Assembly (NCBI RefSeq): GCF_003932755.1
Contig: NZ_CP024202.1
Coordinates: 3,224,001-3,288,000, forward strand
Source of the DNA: Methylomicrobium sp. wino1
Lineage (GTDB): Bacteria > Pseudomonadota > Gammaproteobacteria > Methylococcales > Methylomonadaceae
Direction: 5' to 3'
DNA: 64,000 bases
Shown: positions 39,341 to 48,900 of the stretch, piece after piece
Position numbering within the stretch: position 1 is the first letter of the stretch
How the letters are laid out: the number at the start of each line of letters is the position of its first letter
Translations under genes and position numbers: made by a program
Notes under the pieces: generated by a model
The model's input: the letters and a program-made list of their open reading frames with translations, nothing else
Database searches by the model: none
Told to the model about the DNA's origin: nothing

Positions 39341-39736
39341 TCAGAGTTTGAGTTTGGTCAAGGTAAATCCGGCCAAGGCGCCGAGGCTGAGCCAGAATAG
39401 GGCATTGCTGAAGGCGGACATCACTACGAAGCGTTGCCAGCCGTCTTCCGGTTGCCACTCATGCTCGGAGCCGGTTGCGGGCGCTTCGAATTGTTCCGCG
39501 GCTAAAATCAGAGGTTGCGTCAGATAATACTGTAAGACGCCGAGCAGCAGGCCGGACAGGATTCCGGCTGTCAATGCGGCGCTATGGCGTCCGTCGTGTG
39601 CGGCATTATGAATGTAGTTGTTGGCGTCTTGCATAAAGCCGAGGCCTAGAATCACGGTCAAGCCCAATACGATGGCGCTGAAGCCCGGGAGAAATTTAGC
39701 GGAGTAAACGACGGAAGAGCCGGCGAGTGTTTTCAT
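39341..39736 (-). CDS. Fused CbtB-CbtA-like cobalt transporter fragment
   Basis: A 131-residue membrane protein. The first transmembrane helix (about 15-33) and the following HNAAHDGRH match the metal-binding end of CbtB. This runs directly into TAGILSGLLLGVLQYYLTQP and LILAAEQFE, which look like the N-terminus of CbtA, and then the CbtA-like DGWQR segment and a third helix. CbtB is normally about 60 residues and CbtA over 200 with five helices, so this is a fusion with a short CbtA. The ATG at 39736 has AAGGA 7 bp upstream. It lies below a cobalamin riboswitch, as CbtBA genes often do. Confidence 0.7.
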   Translation of the reverse strand: MKTLAGSSVVYSAKFLPGFSAIVLGLTVILGLGFMQDANNYIHNAAHDGRHSAALTAGILSGLLLGVLQYYLTQPLILAAEQFEAPATGSEHEWQPEDGWQRFVVMSAFSNALFWLSLGALAGFTLTKLKL

Positions 39737-39799
39737 GGTGATTGTCCTTCCCAAGTCTGATTGACGGAAAAACGGAGGGGAAGACAAACCAAAAAAGAT

Positions 39800-39945
39800 T
39801 TTGACAGATCGCCCGCCGCAATACTGTTCTTTAAGTTTTAGGGCCTGTCTCCGGGCTCGTGAAAAATCACCTACCGTTGCGGGGGCAGCGCCGGCCTTTA
39901 ACCGGCTTCCAGTTTCACCCGCGCAGTGCGGGAACCGTAAAACAA
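39800..39945 (-). promoter_or_regulatory. Cobalamin riboswitch
   Basis: On the minus strand the conserved core is clear: GGTTCCCGC, GGTGAAACTGGAAGCCGGT, GCTGCCCCCGCAAC (39889-39876) and the B12 box AGCCCGGAGACAGGCC (39857-39842). It lies about 100 bp before the CbtB-CbtA start codon and should shut the transport-cobB transcript when cobalamin is plentiful. Confidence 0.93.
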
Positions 39946-40605
39946 GCTGCGGATTATAGGTTACCCATCAAAGCCGTGCAAATGGAATATGTCATTCTGC
40001 TAACCCGGACCGGTCGAGTTCAAAAGGCAAAAGTTTTGTTGAGCAAATATTGCCGTAGCCCGAATCCCAGTGCGCTATGTCTGCAAAATAAAAATGCATT
40101 TTGGCCAGGAAAAACACGAAAATTCTTCGTTCTAACCGCACCAGCATGGCAATGCATGCCGAACTTGTCTCGGCAGCCAAGTTATGAATTCCCACGTAGG
40201 ATCCCTCTTTAATTTGCTGGGGCTTTGTAAGGCCGCCATGAAAGTTAGGATGAATTCACGCTGGTAGTTGTTAACGGCAACGATTGCGGTTTGTAATAAT
40301 ATTTTTTCAAACAAAAATACAGCGGATTTTGAAAAATCGTGGCATATGCCGTAAAAATTTTTGGCGAATGTGCCATATGACATAATTATTACTTTTCAAA
40401 ATTCGGCAATCCATGGTGCGGCATTTTGTCGCATTTTATCTCCTCTTTTCACTGCCTAACATCTCTCCCGACTCTTTCGATAGAGTTCATAGATCTTTTC
40501 CAAGCGGCGGCACCTCACCGCTGCTCCTTTTGGAAATTTTGTCCAACGGAACCTGGCGCGGTCTATTTAGCGCCAGTCTTAAATGCAAATGAAAGTAGGT
40601 GGAGT
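39946..40605. other. Gap between the riboswitch and the NRPS cluster
   Basis: About 650 bp separating divergent units. No supportable gene; open frames here are antisense to the riboswitch or lack ribosome-binding sites. Small palindromes GGCATATGCC and TGCCATATGACA lie near 40,340-40,380, followed by the weak promoter-like pair TTGGCG...TAATTA. I could not recognise a Fur box. Confidence 0.35.
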
Positions 40606-40851
40606 ATGGCTTGGGACGAAGACGAAGATACGACGATTTATCATGTGGTAGTTAATCACGAGGAGCAATACTCCATTTGGCCGGAGTACAAGGAAGTCCC
40701 CAAAGGATGGAAAACTGTCGGCAAAACCGGCCCGAAACAGGAATGCCTAAATTACATTAAAGACGTTTGGACGGATATGCGGCCTTTGAGTTTGCGCAAG
40801 GCGATGGCGGAAAACGCAGAGTTTGGCGATATCGGGGCTGCGAGCTGTTAA
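40606..40851 (+). CDS. MbtH-like NRPS chaperone
   Basis: An 81-residue MbtH family protein that binds and activates NRPS adenylation domains. The signature is present: [19 protein letters not shown], then [14 protein letters not shown]. The ATG at 40606 follows AGGTGGAG; the open frame extends upstream, but the family starts here. The stop codon overlaps the next start (TAATG), so it is translationally coupled to the PPTase. It begins the co-directional NRPS cluster. Confidence 0.95.
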   Translation: MAWDEDEDTTIYHVVVNHEEQYSIWPEYKEVPKGWKTVGKTGPKQECLNYIKDVWTDMRPLSLRKAMAENAEFGDIGAASC

Positions 40852-41672
40852 TGGCAACGGGCATCCAGGCTGTCGGACAGTTAGGAGTCGGGAAATCTAT
40901 TCGCAACTTCACCAAAGCTTTGTCGTTTGAAGAGGAGACCCAAAAGTTCCCGAAGTTCGGCGAGGTTCATGTTTGGTCGGCCCGGCTGGCCCTTCGGCAA
41001 GGCTCAGGACAGGTTTCGACACAAAATAAATTTGAAGTCTTTTATAGATCGTTGTCGACGGATGAACGTAAACGGGCGGAAAACTTCGTTCATGAGCGGG
41101 ACAGAAACCGATTCATCATGGCGCGCGGGATCTTGCGGGAATTGTTGGGGTATTACCTCGGCATGGCTCCTGAACAGGTTTGTTTCTCTTTCGGACTCAA
41201 CGGAAAGCCCTATTTAGCCGAGTCATCGGTCGGGAGCGGACTGGAGTTTAATCTTTCCCATGCGGCCGATTCAGTGGTCTATGCGTTCGCCAACCGGACG
41301 CAAGTAGGCATCGATATAGAGCCACTAAGCAAGGGCCTAGCTTGGCGGCAATTGGCGCCGATCGTGTTTTCTGCAAGGGAGCAGGAGAAGCTGGCCGAAT
41401 TTCCGGAAGATGAAAAAACGGAAGCTTTGTTACGCGGATGGACTCGTAAGGAAGCTTTAGTCAAAGGGTGCGGTTTAGGTCTGTCGTTAGACCTGAATGC
41501 CTTCGATGTACCTTTGGGGCGGCTCGAAAATCCGAGTCTCGTTTGGCTATCGAATAAACCAGCTGACCTCTGGTGGCTATGTCCGATCGATCCGATTGCG
41601 GATTTCGTTGCGGCGCTAACCGTGAACGGCGCGCCGCCGTTACGCATCGTAGTCGATCGCTATATCGATTAG
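40851..41672 (+). CDS. Sfp-type 4'-phosphopantetheinyl transferase
   Basis: A 273-residue enzyme that puts the phosphopantetheine arm on the ACP and PCP domains of the NRPS. Family motifs: GKPYL, FNLSHAADSVV, VGIDIEPL (metal-binding Asp) and WTRKEALVKGCGLGL. The start overlaps the mbtH stop. After VHVWSARL, where relatives run on to FYRxLSxDE, there is an extra stretch, ALRQGSGQVSTQNKFEV, encoded by a dispersed repeat (40990-41020). The catalytic regions are downstream and intact, so the enzyme may still work. Confidence 0.93.
   Translation: MATGIQAVGQLGVGKSIRNFTKALSFEEETQKFPKFGEVHVWSARLALRQGSGQVSTQNKFEVFYRSLSTDERKRAENFVHERDRNRFIMARGILRELLGYYLGMAPEQVCFSFGLNGKPYLAESSVGSGLEFNLSHAADSVVYAFANRTQVGIDIEPLSKGLAWRQLAPIVFSAREQEKLAEFPEDEKTEALLRGWTRKEALVKGCGLGLSLDLNAFDVPLGRLENPSLVWLSNKPADLWWLCPIDPIADFVAALTVNGAPPLRIVVDRYID
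40990..41020 (+). repeat. Dispersed repeat inside the PPTase gene
   Basis: CCCTTCGGCAAGGCTCAGGA, continuing CAGGTTTCGAC. A similar sequence occurs at 41956 in the next gene and, inverted, at 29417. It is translated in frame as LRQGSGQVST. Confidence 0.6.
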
Positions 41673-41767
41673 CCGATGCCGGCGGGTCCGACTGCAACAA
41701 TAATTCAGCGATCCGTAGGTGCGATGCCTACGGCGCAATCAGAGATAAATCCACTTTAGGAGGGCGC

Positions 41768-42925
41768 ATGGAAAATTCGATAAAATTGAATCCGACCGCC
41801 AAGGATGGTGGAAGTGTCGCAATCGGTAGGGAACCGATGCGACCGACCGCCAAGGATGGCGGCAGCAATGGTTCCGGACCGGTTGCTGCACTTTCCTCAT
41901 CCCTGGGGGGCGAGAGTGTCGCAACCGGTCAGGAATCGATGCGACCGACTGCCGACCCTTCGGCTATGCTCAGGGCAGGTTTGCCGATGTTACAGCCTTC
42001 GAAAGCGATGCCGTTAAAAAAACGGTATCCGCTGGTAGAACGTAGAGAGAATTTATCATCGATAAATTTCTTTCACGACTTTGTGGAGAAAAATCGTCCC
42101 GTGGTGGTTCCGAATGCGTTAAAACATTGCCGGGCGCTCTCCTGCTGGACAGACGATTATCTTCACAAGGTTGCCGGCCGCCGTACCGTCATACTCAAGC
42201 AAGGCTTGAACGAGGAGGGCGTCGGCGGCCTGAAAACCATCATGTCACGATTGAGCGATTATCTGGATAGTGTGGCGCTTTTCGAAACCCGGCTGGAACG
42301 AAACGAAGTTTCAGCTAAAGACAGACCGCCCTATTTACACGATCTGCCGCTATTGTCGGTATTGCCGGATGCGGCGGATGATCTCGACGGATTTCCGTCC
42401 GGCTATTTTCCGCAGTGGTACCGGACCGATTGGCTTCAATTCGCCCAATTCTTCCTTGGGCCGAGTCATAGTCTGACGCCCTTACATTTCGATTGCCTGC
42501 TCACTCACAACCTGTTCTTTCAGGTCAGAGGGCGCAAACGCTTCATTTTATTGCATCACGATCAATTGCCGTTCTGTTACCGCTACCAATGGCGCTGGTG
42601 CGAGGTGGATGCCGAAACGCCCGATTTTATAAGCCATCCTCTTTACCGGGACGCGCAGATTCAAGAATGTATCGTGGAGCCCGGCGACATGCTGTACATG
42701 CCGCCGGGAATGCTGCACCACGTCCGCAGTCTCGAGAGCTCGATATCCTTCAATGTGGACTGGCATACGCGCGCCAGCGCCATTCAAGGAGTTTTGGCAT
42801 TGAAACGGGGAATGCCCCTCAAGAACGTTTATTACAATGCGGTCATCGCCCTTGGGCAATGCACCGGACAACCGGCCGGACGCGTGCTTCCCTGGTACCG
42901 GTCATATCTGAACTACGTCTCATAG
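41768..42925 (+). CDS. Cupin/JmjC-like Fe(II)-dependent oxygenase
   Basis: A 385-residue protein. From about residue 85 it resembles cupin_8/JmjC-like 2-oxoglutarate oxygenases (FIH type). TPLHFDCL gives the HxD metal ligands (His240, Asp242), FFQVRGRKRFILL the core strand, and PPGMLHHV the distal His (317 or 318), followed by SISFNVDW. Such enzymes often hydroxylate amino-acid side chains, so a role in hydroxylating a building block or peptide-bound residue is likely; the target is not shown. The ATG has AGGAGGG 3 bp upstream. Residues 1-80 are repeats with no family counterpart. The NRPS gene starts 10 bp after the stop. Confidence 0.78.
   Translation: MENSIKLNPTAKDGGSVAIGREPMRPTAKDGGSNGSGPVAALSSSLGGESVATGQESMRPTADPSAMLRAGLPMLQPSKAMPLKKRYPLVERRENLSSINFFHDFVEKNRPVVVPNALKHCRALSCWTDDYLHKVAGRRTVILKQGLNEEGVGGLKTIMSRLSDYLDSVALFETRLERNEVSAKDRPPYLHDLPLLSVLPDAADDLDGFPSGYFPQWYRTDWLQFAQFFLGPSHSLTPLHFDCLLTHNLFFQVRGRKRFILLHHDQLPFCYRYQWRWCEVDAETPDFISHPLYRDAQIQECIVEPGDMLYMPPGMLHHVRSLESSISFNVDWHTRASAIQGVLALKRGMPLKNVYYNAVIALGQCTGQPAGRVLPWYRSYLNYVS
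41792..41984. repeat. Repeat array encoding the oxygenase N-terminus
   Basis: Two direct copies of GTGTCGCAA(T/C)CGGT..GGAA.CGATGCGACCGAC begin at 41814 and 41916, exactly 34 codons apart. An inverted relative lies at 41871-41890, GACCGCCAAGGATGG occurs twice, and the CCCTTCGGC..CTCAGGGCAGG repeat lies at 41956-41984. All are in frame and give PTAKDGGS-type peptide repeats. Confidence 0.7.
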
Positions 42926-42935
42926 GAAGGTCACT

Positions 42936-45900
42936 GTGCGCTTCATCGATGAACCCGGACTCACTACAACTATTCAAACACCTGTTTCCAACCTCGTGGA
43001 GTTGGCGTGCCGTAGGGCGAATGAACAGCCCGACCGGACGGCCTACGTTTTTCTACAGGATGGTGAAAACGAAAGCGGCCGGTTGACGTTTGCCGAACTG
43101 GATCGATGCGCCCGCGCTATCGCCGCAAGGCTTCAAAACCAAGGCATGTCCGGCGAACGGGCTCTGCTGCTGTATCCGCCGGGTTTGGATTACATCAAGG
43201 GCTTTTTCGGTTGTTTGTATGCAGGTGTTGTCGCGGTACCGGCCTACCCTCCTTCGCGTCGACAGAAATCCCGGCTTTTGGCCGTGCTTAACGATGCCGC
43301 TCCAGCCGTTATTCTGACTACGACCGAGCTTGCAGCCAAATTTCAAAACGATTTCCTGGACGACCTTACGGGTCCAAGTCCCGTAAGGTTTGCCACGGAT
43401 ACCGTGGAAGCCGGACTTGCCAAAGGCTGGGTCAAGCCCGCACTCAACGCCAACAGCCTGGCATTCCTTCAATACACCTCCGGTTCTACCGGAGATCCCA
43501 AAGGGGTGATGGTCAGTCACGGCAACCTGATAGCCAATCAGGAGGCCATCAAACAAGGTTTCGGTCATAGCGAACACACCACGGTCGTCGGCTGGCTGCC
43601 CCTTTATCATGACATGGGCTTGATCGGAAATTTGTTGCAGCCGCTTTATCTAGGAAGCACCGCTATTTTAATGCCGCCGATGGCGTTCCTGGAAAAGCCC
43701 GTCCGCTGGCTCAAGGCCATTTCAAATTACCGGGCGAACACATCGGGCGGCCCGAATTTCGCTTACGATCTTTGCTTTCGCAAAGTGACTGCGAAACAAA
43801 TGCAAGGGTTGGATCTGAGTACATGGACTCTGGCTTTCAACGGTTCGGAACCGGTGCGCACCGCTACCATGGAGCGTTTTGCCGAAAAATTTGCCGACAA
43901 GGGGTTCCGCAGGGAAAGTTTTTTCCCTTGCTATGGCTTGGCCGAAGCCACGCTGTTCGTGTCAGGCGCGCATATGTCTTCCGAAGGAGAGGCGCAGCAC
44001 GACGAAGACAAGTCTGGAAGCCGCCCGGTTTCTTGCGGCGCAACGGCCGATCATCACGAAATTCGCATTGTCGATCCCAAAACTGGCAGGCTTTGCCGGG
44101 AAGGGCATGTCGGTGAAACTTGGCTGGCCGGCCCCAGTATAGCCCAAGGTTATTGGAACCGGCCCGAGGAATCGGAACACACGTTTCGAGCGCGATTGAC
44201 CGATACGGCGGATACTCGCCCCCATACAGAAACAAACAGCGAGCAAGCATTTCTCCGTACCGGCGACTTGGGTTTTCTCGACAACGGCCAATTATACATA
44301 ACCGGCCGTATTAAGGATTTGATCATCATTCGCGGCCGGAATGTCTACCCGCAAGACATCGAACAAACACTGACCGAGGAGATTCCGGCACTTGTCCCCG
44401 GCGGTTGCGTAGCGTTTTCGATAAACGATGAGGACGAAGAGCAACTGATCGTCGTCGCCGAAATGACTCGCGCGGCAATGCGCTCGGGCGACTACGAGTC
44501 GATTATCGCCGAAATGCGAAAAGTTCTTGCCGAAATCTCTGAACTCGCTGCCGCCGAATGGGTCCTGGTACAACCCGGTACGGTCCTCAAAACATCCAGC
44601 GGTAAAGTTCGCCGCCAACCTTGCAAACAAAGGTATTTGGAAAATTCATTGCCCGTTTTGTATCGTTCCGGGGAGCAAACCCCTGTCGAATGCTCTCTGA
44701 TTGGCGAACAAGCCAGGCCAAAAGCATGGGAAGAGAACAGTCCGGAATATCAACTCCTGCAACAAGCGCTATTGGTCGTTCCTCGAGCGGAGCGTGCGCC
44801 ATTGATCGCCCGTTTTCTTAAGCAAAAAATCGCACTGCTGTTAAAAATCGAGGCATCGGCCCTGTCCGCCGATTCATCCTTACGCGCATTGGGACTCTAC
44901 TCGCTCAAAGCAGTTGAGCTTAAGCACGAGGCAGATGAGTTGTTAGGCATCGATGCGCCTATGTCGTTGTTTCTATCCGATGATTCGCTGGGAAAAATAG
45001 CCGAAAAACTGTCTGAAACCACCGAAGCTACATTGGAACAGGTCGTACACGCCCATTCTTCAGACGGTCTCGAGCACAGTGCTCTTTACGACTCAAACCT
45101 ATCTGCGACGCAATTCTCCATGTGGACGATGCAGCAACTAGAACCGAACAGCATTATCTACAACCTGCATTTGGCATTGCGCATTGCCGGAGCGATCGAC
45201 CGGGAACGGCTGCGGCAAGCTTTCCGTTATCTGGCAGAGCGTCATGCCGTGCTGCGCACGATATACCGCGCCGGCGGCAATGACCGAGTCATTCAGCAAG
45301 TGCTGCCCGTTTCCGAATTACCGGATTTCTTTACAACCGTCGACGCATCCGCGTGGCCGGAATCTCAGCTTCAAGACGATATGGCCCGGCGGGCTAGAGA
45401 ACCTTTCGATCTGGCGGTCGGGCCGCTATTCCGTATCACATGTTATGCACATGGAAAGCCGGGGTTGCAAAATGACCCAGGTACCGATGGTCACTCTTTA
45501 TCCGCTGACAAATTCGTCTGGAGCGAATTTGAACAGCCAACGGCTGGCCCGAAGGGTGAAATACATGGATGTATTTCATACACGCGCCATACCCTCTTAA
45601 TCTGCGCCCACCATATCGCCGTCGATCTGTGGTCGGTGCTCATTCTGATCAGCGAACTGAAAACGATCTATGCCGAATTGTCCACCGGCATGGAACCGCA
45701 ATCCGCTGTTTCCCAAACTCTGTTTGGGAAACCTGACTCGCAAGCTCTGCTTGCCGATTCGGGAAGCAGAGCTTCCAAGACTGCCTGCCCAAGCAGAGCT
45801 TGGGCAGGAGTGAACTATGGTTCTCACGCAGAGCGTGAGAACGATGAGGGCAGAGCAGACTATACCGATTTTGTCGCCTGGCAGAAGCATTACCTGAACA

Positions 45901-48900
45901 GCCCGGCCTGTGATAAAGCCTGGACTTACTGGCAACGGCAATTGACCGGAGAACTCCCGTTGTTTTCTGTGCCGACCGACCATCCAAGGCCGGCGGTTTC
46001 AGATCATCGCGGCGCTTCGGTAGCGTTCCGGTTGGACCGTGATGAAACCGAACGACTCAAAAAACTGGCGGGACAGCAGGGCGTGACTTTGTTTGCCTTA
46101 CTGCTCACCGCCTACAAAGTATTGTTGCATCGCTATACCCACCAACAGGATCTGATCGTCGGCGTTCCCGCCGCCGGACGCCCTCAAGCACGCTTCGCTT
46201 CGGTCGTCGGCAATTTTGTCAACCCGCTGCCCTTACGCAGCAGCCCTTCCGGTAACAAAGCTTTTTCGGCCTATTTGGCGGAAGTCAATGAGACTTTGTT
46301 AAACGCGCTGGAATATCAGGATTTCCCTTTTCAGACGATGATGGAGCGCCTGCAACCCGAACGTGTCGCCGATCACTGGCCGATTTACCAGACATTGTTC
46401 GTGTTGCAGCAGGCTCAGTCCGGTTTCGATACGGACTTGGCGCAACTCGCTTTAGGAGAAGACGGCTCACCGTCGCTTTGGGATGAGCGGACGATGCAGC
46501 CCTTGACTCTATGTCAGCGTATAGAACGGTTCGATTTGAAACTGATGGCTGCCGAATGCGGAGACGGCCTGTTGCTGTCTCTCCAATACCGTTGCGATTT
46601 GTTTACAGCAGAAACGGTCGATCGTATCGCCGCTCATTTCCACAATCTTTTGGACGGAGTGATGGCGAATCCCGAAGCCCGCATCGCCAGTTTGCCGATG
46701 ATAAGGGATAAAGAACGGAAAAAACTGTTGTATGACTGGAACGCATCCGATCAACCATTTTCCGAAGATTCTTGTATGCACCAGCTTTTCGAGGCTCAAG
46801 CGGAGAGAACACCAAATGCCGACGCTGTCGTCTGCAATGGAGAGCGCCTTACTTACGGAGAATTGAACGTAGCTGCCCAAGTTTGGGAGCATCATCTGAT
46901 TAGGCTTGGAGTGGGGCCGGGCGCCAGGGTAGGTATATGCGTCGAGCGTTCCATGAATTTCATCATCGGGATTCTAGCCGTACTGAAAGCCGGTGCGGCA
47001 TACGTCCCTATCGATTCCGATTTTCCCGCAGAGCGAGTCGCTCATATGCTTGGCGATGCCGGGGCTGACGTTTTATTGAGCCAAAGCGGTTTATACAAAA
47101 CCGCCAAATTGCCCGTAAGCGTCCGGCTCAACATGGACGAGGCGCAGGAGCCGGCAATAGCGCCGATAGTTAATAAACGTTCCAGGAACATGCCGGATCA
47201 TGGTGCTTATGTCATTTACACGTCGGGATCGACCGGGCAATCCAAAGGGGTCGCGGTATCTCATCGTAGCCTCGTCAATTACACACAAGCCATCGCCGGA
47301 CAAATCCAGGCCGAAGCCGGTCTTCAGTATGCATTGATATCTACGCCCGCGGCGGATCTCGGCAATACCGTGCTGTTTGCCTCGCTGGTTTCAGGCGGTT
47401 GCCTGCATATTCTTGATCACGACACGACTACGGACGGGCGATTATTGGCCGGCTACATCAATCGCAATCCAATCGATGTGTTGAAGATTGTCCCATCTCA
47501 TTTTGCAGCCTTGCTCGATTCAGCCGAAGGTAAAAATATCGTACCGCGGCGAACGCTGATCTTTGGCGGCGATGTGCTTCAAAATTCCTTGGTTACGCAT
47601 GTTGCGTCTATACATCCCAAGTGCAGGATATTCAATCACTACGGCCCTACTGAAGCTACCATCGGTGCGCTGATCTATCCAGTGGTTATGAATGCGCATG
47701 GAAATACTTCGGACGCACAGGTGCCAATCGGTCGCCCCATTGCCAACAGCCAAACCTATATTCTCGATGAAAATCTGGAACCTGTACCTGTCGGCGTTCC
47801 CGGAGAACTCTATATCGGGGGGCAAGGAGTGGCGCAAGGTTATCTGAACCGGCCGAATTTGACAGCCGAACGCTTTATTCCGGATCCGTTTGCAGGCATG
47901 GAACTTGGGGAAGACTCCTCAATATTAAAGCCTAAGTCCATGCATGGCGTGAGGTTGTATCGTACAGGTGACTTGGCCCGGTATAGAAGCGATGGTCTTG
48001 TCGAATTTCTTGGCCGTGCCGACCATCAGATGAAAATACGCGGATTCCGCATCGAACCCGGCGAAATTGAAGCGCACTTATGCGCGCAATCTGAAGTGAG
48101 CAGCGCCATCGTCAGCACTTGGGAGGACAGCCCCGGCATCAAGCGGCTGGTAGCCTACATTGTCCCGGTTAGCGTCGAGCCGGACCAGGAAGCGTTGCGT
48201 GCTCATGTCCGAAATGCCTTACCGGATTATATGGTCCCATCTGCTTTCGTATTTCTTACAAAATGGCCGCTGACAGCGAACGGAAAACTGGATCGCAAGG
48301 CCTTACCCAAGCCCGATCCAGGCAGTAGTGTCCGCCATCAATACGTTGCCCCAAGGAATGACGCCGAAGTTGCGCTAGCTGCTATCTGGGCCGATGTGTT
48401 ACGCGTTGCCCGGGTTGGCATTCACGACAACTTTTTCTCTCTCGGTGGCGATTCCATTCTGAGCATTCAGATGGCCAGCCGCGCCCGTCAGGCTGGACTG
48501 AATTTATCGCCCAGGCAGATTTTTCAGCATCAAACAGTTGCGGAACTGGCGCCCGTCGTAGAATGCGAGGTCAAATTCGAGGCCGAACAAGGTGTGGTCA
48601 GCGGCTCAACCCCCCTGACACCCGTGCAGCAAAAGTTTTTATCCCGGGCTTTGACCAATCCTCATCACTGGAATCAGGCATTGTTGTTGCAAGTACTGTA
48701 TCCATTCGAGTCCGAAATAATGCAGTGCGCCGTGGAAAAGTTGCATGTTCATCATGATGTATTGCGCCTGAGGTTTAACTGTCAGGATGGTGTCTGGCAA
48801 GCTCATTATGTAGCAGAAGAGCAGCAGCCGGTATTTCATCGCGAAGATCTTTCCGATATCGCCGATGATTCGCTCGAAACCGTTTTGATTGAGCGCACGG

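Noticed and set aside
39859-40212. A 117-codon open frame on the plus strand
   Set aside because: It lies antisense over the cobalamin riboswitch, has no ribosome-binding site and resembles no protein.
40250-40605. Fur box upstream of mbtH
   Set aside because: AT-rich palindromes are present, but none fits the GATAATGATAATCATTATC pattern well enough by eye.
41573-41767. Longer start of the oxygenase gene inside the PPTase gene
   Set aside because: It would overlap the PPTase by about 100 bp; the ATG at 41768 has a strong AGGAGGG site.
45709-45842. CRISPR-like appearance of regularly spaced palindromes in the NRPS gene
   Set aside because: Arms differ in sequence and length, there are no equal direct repeats or spacers, and the reading frame stays open.
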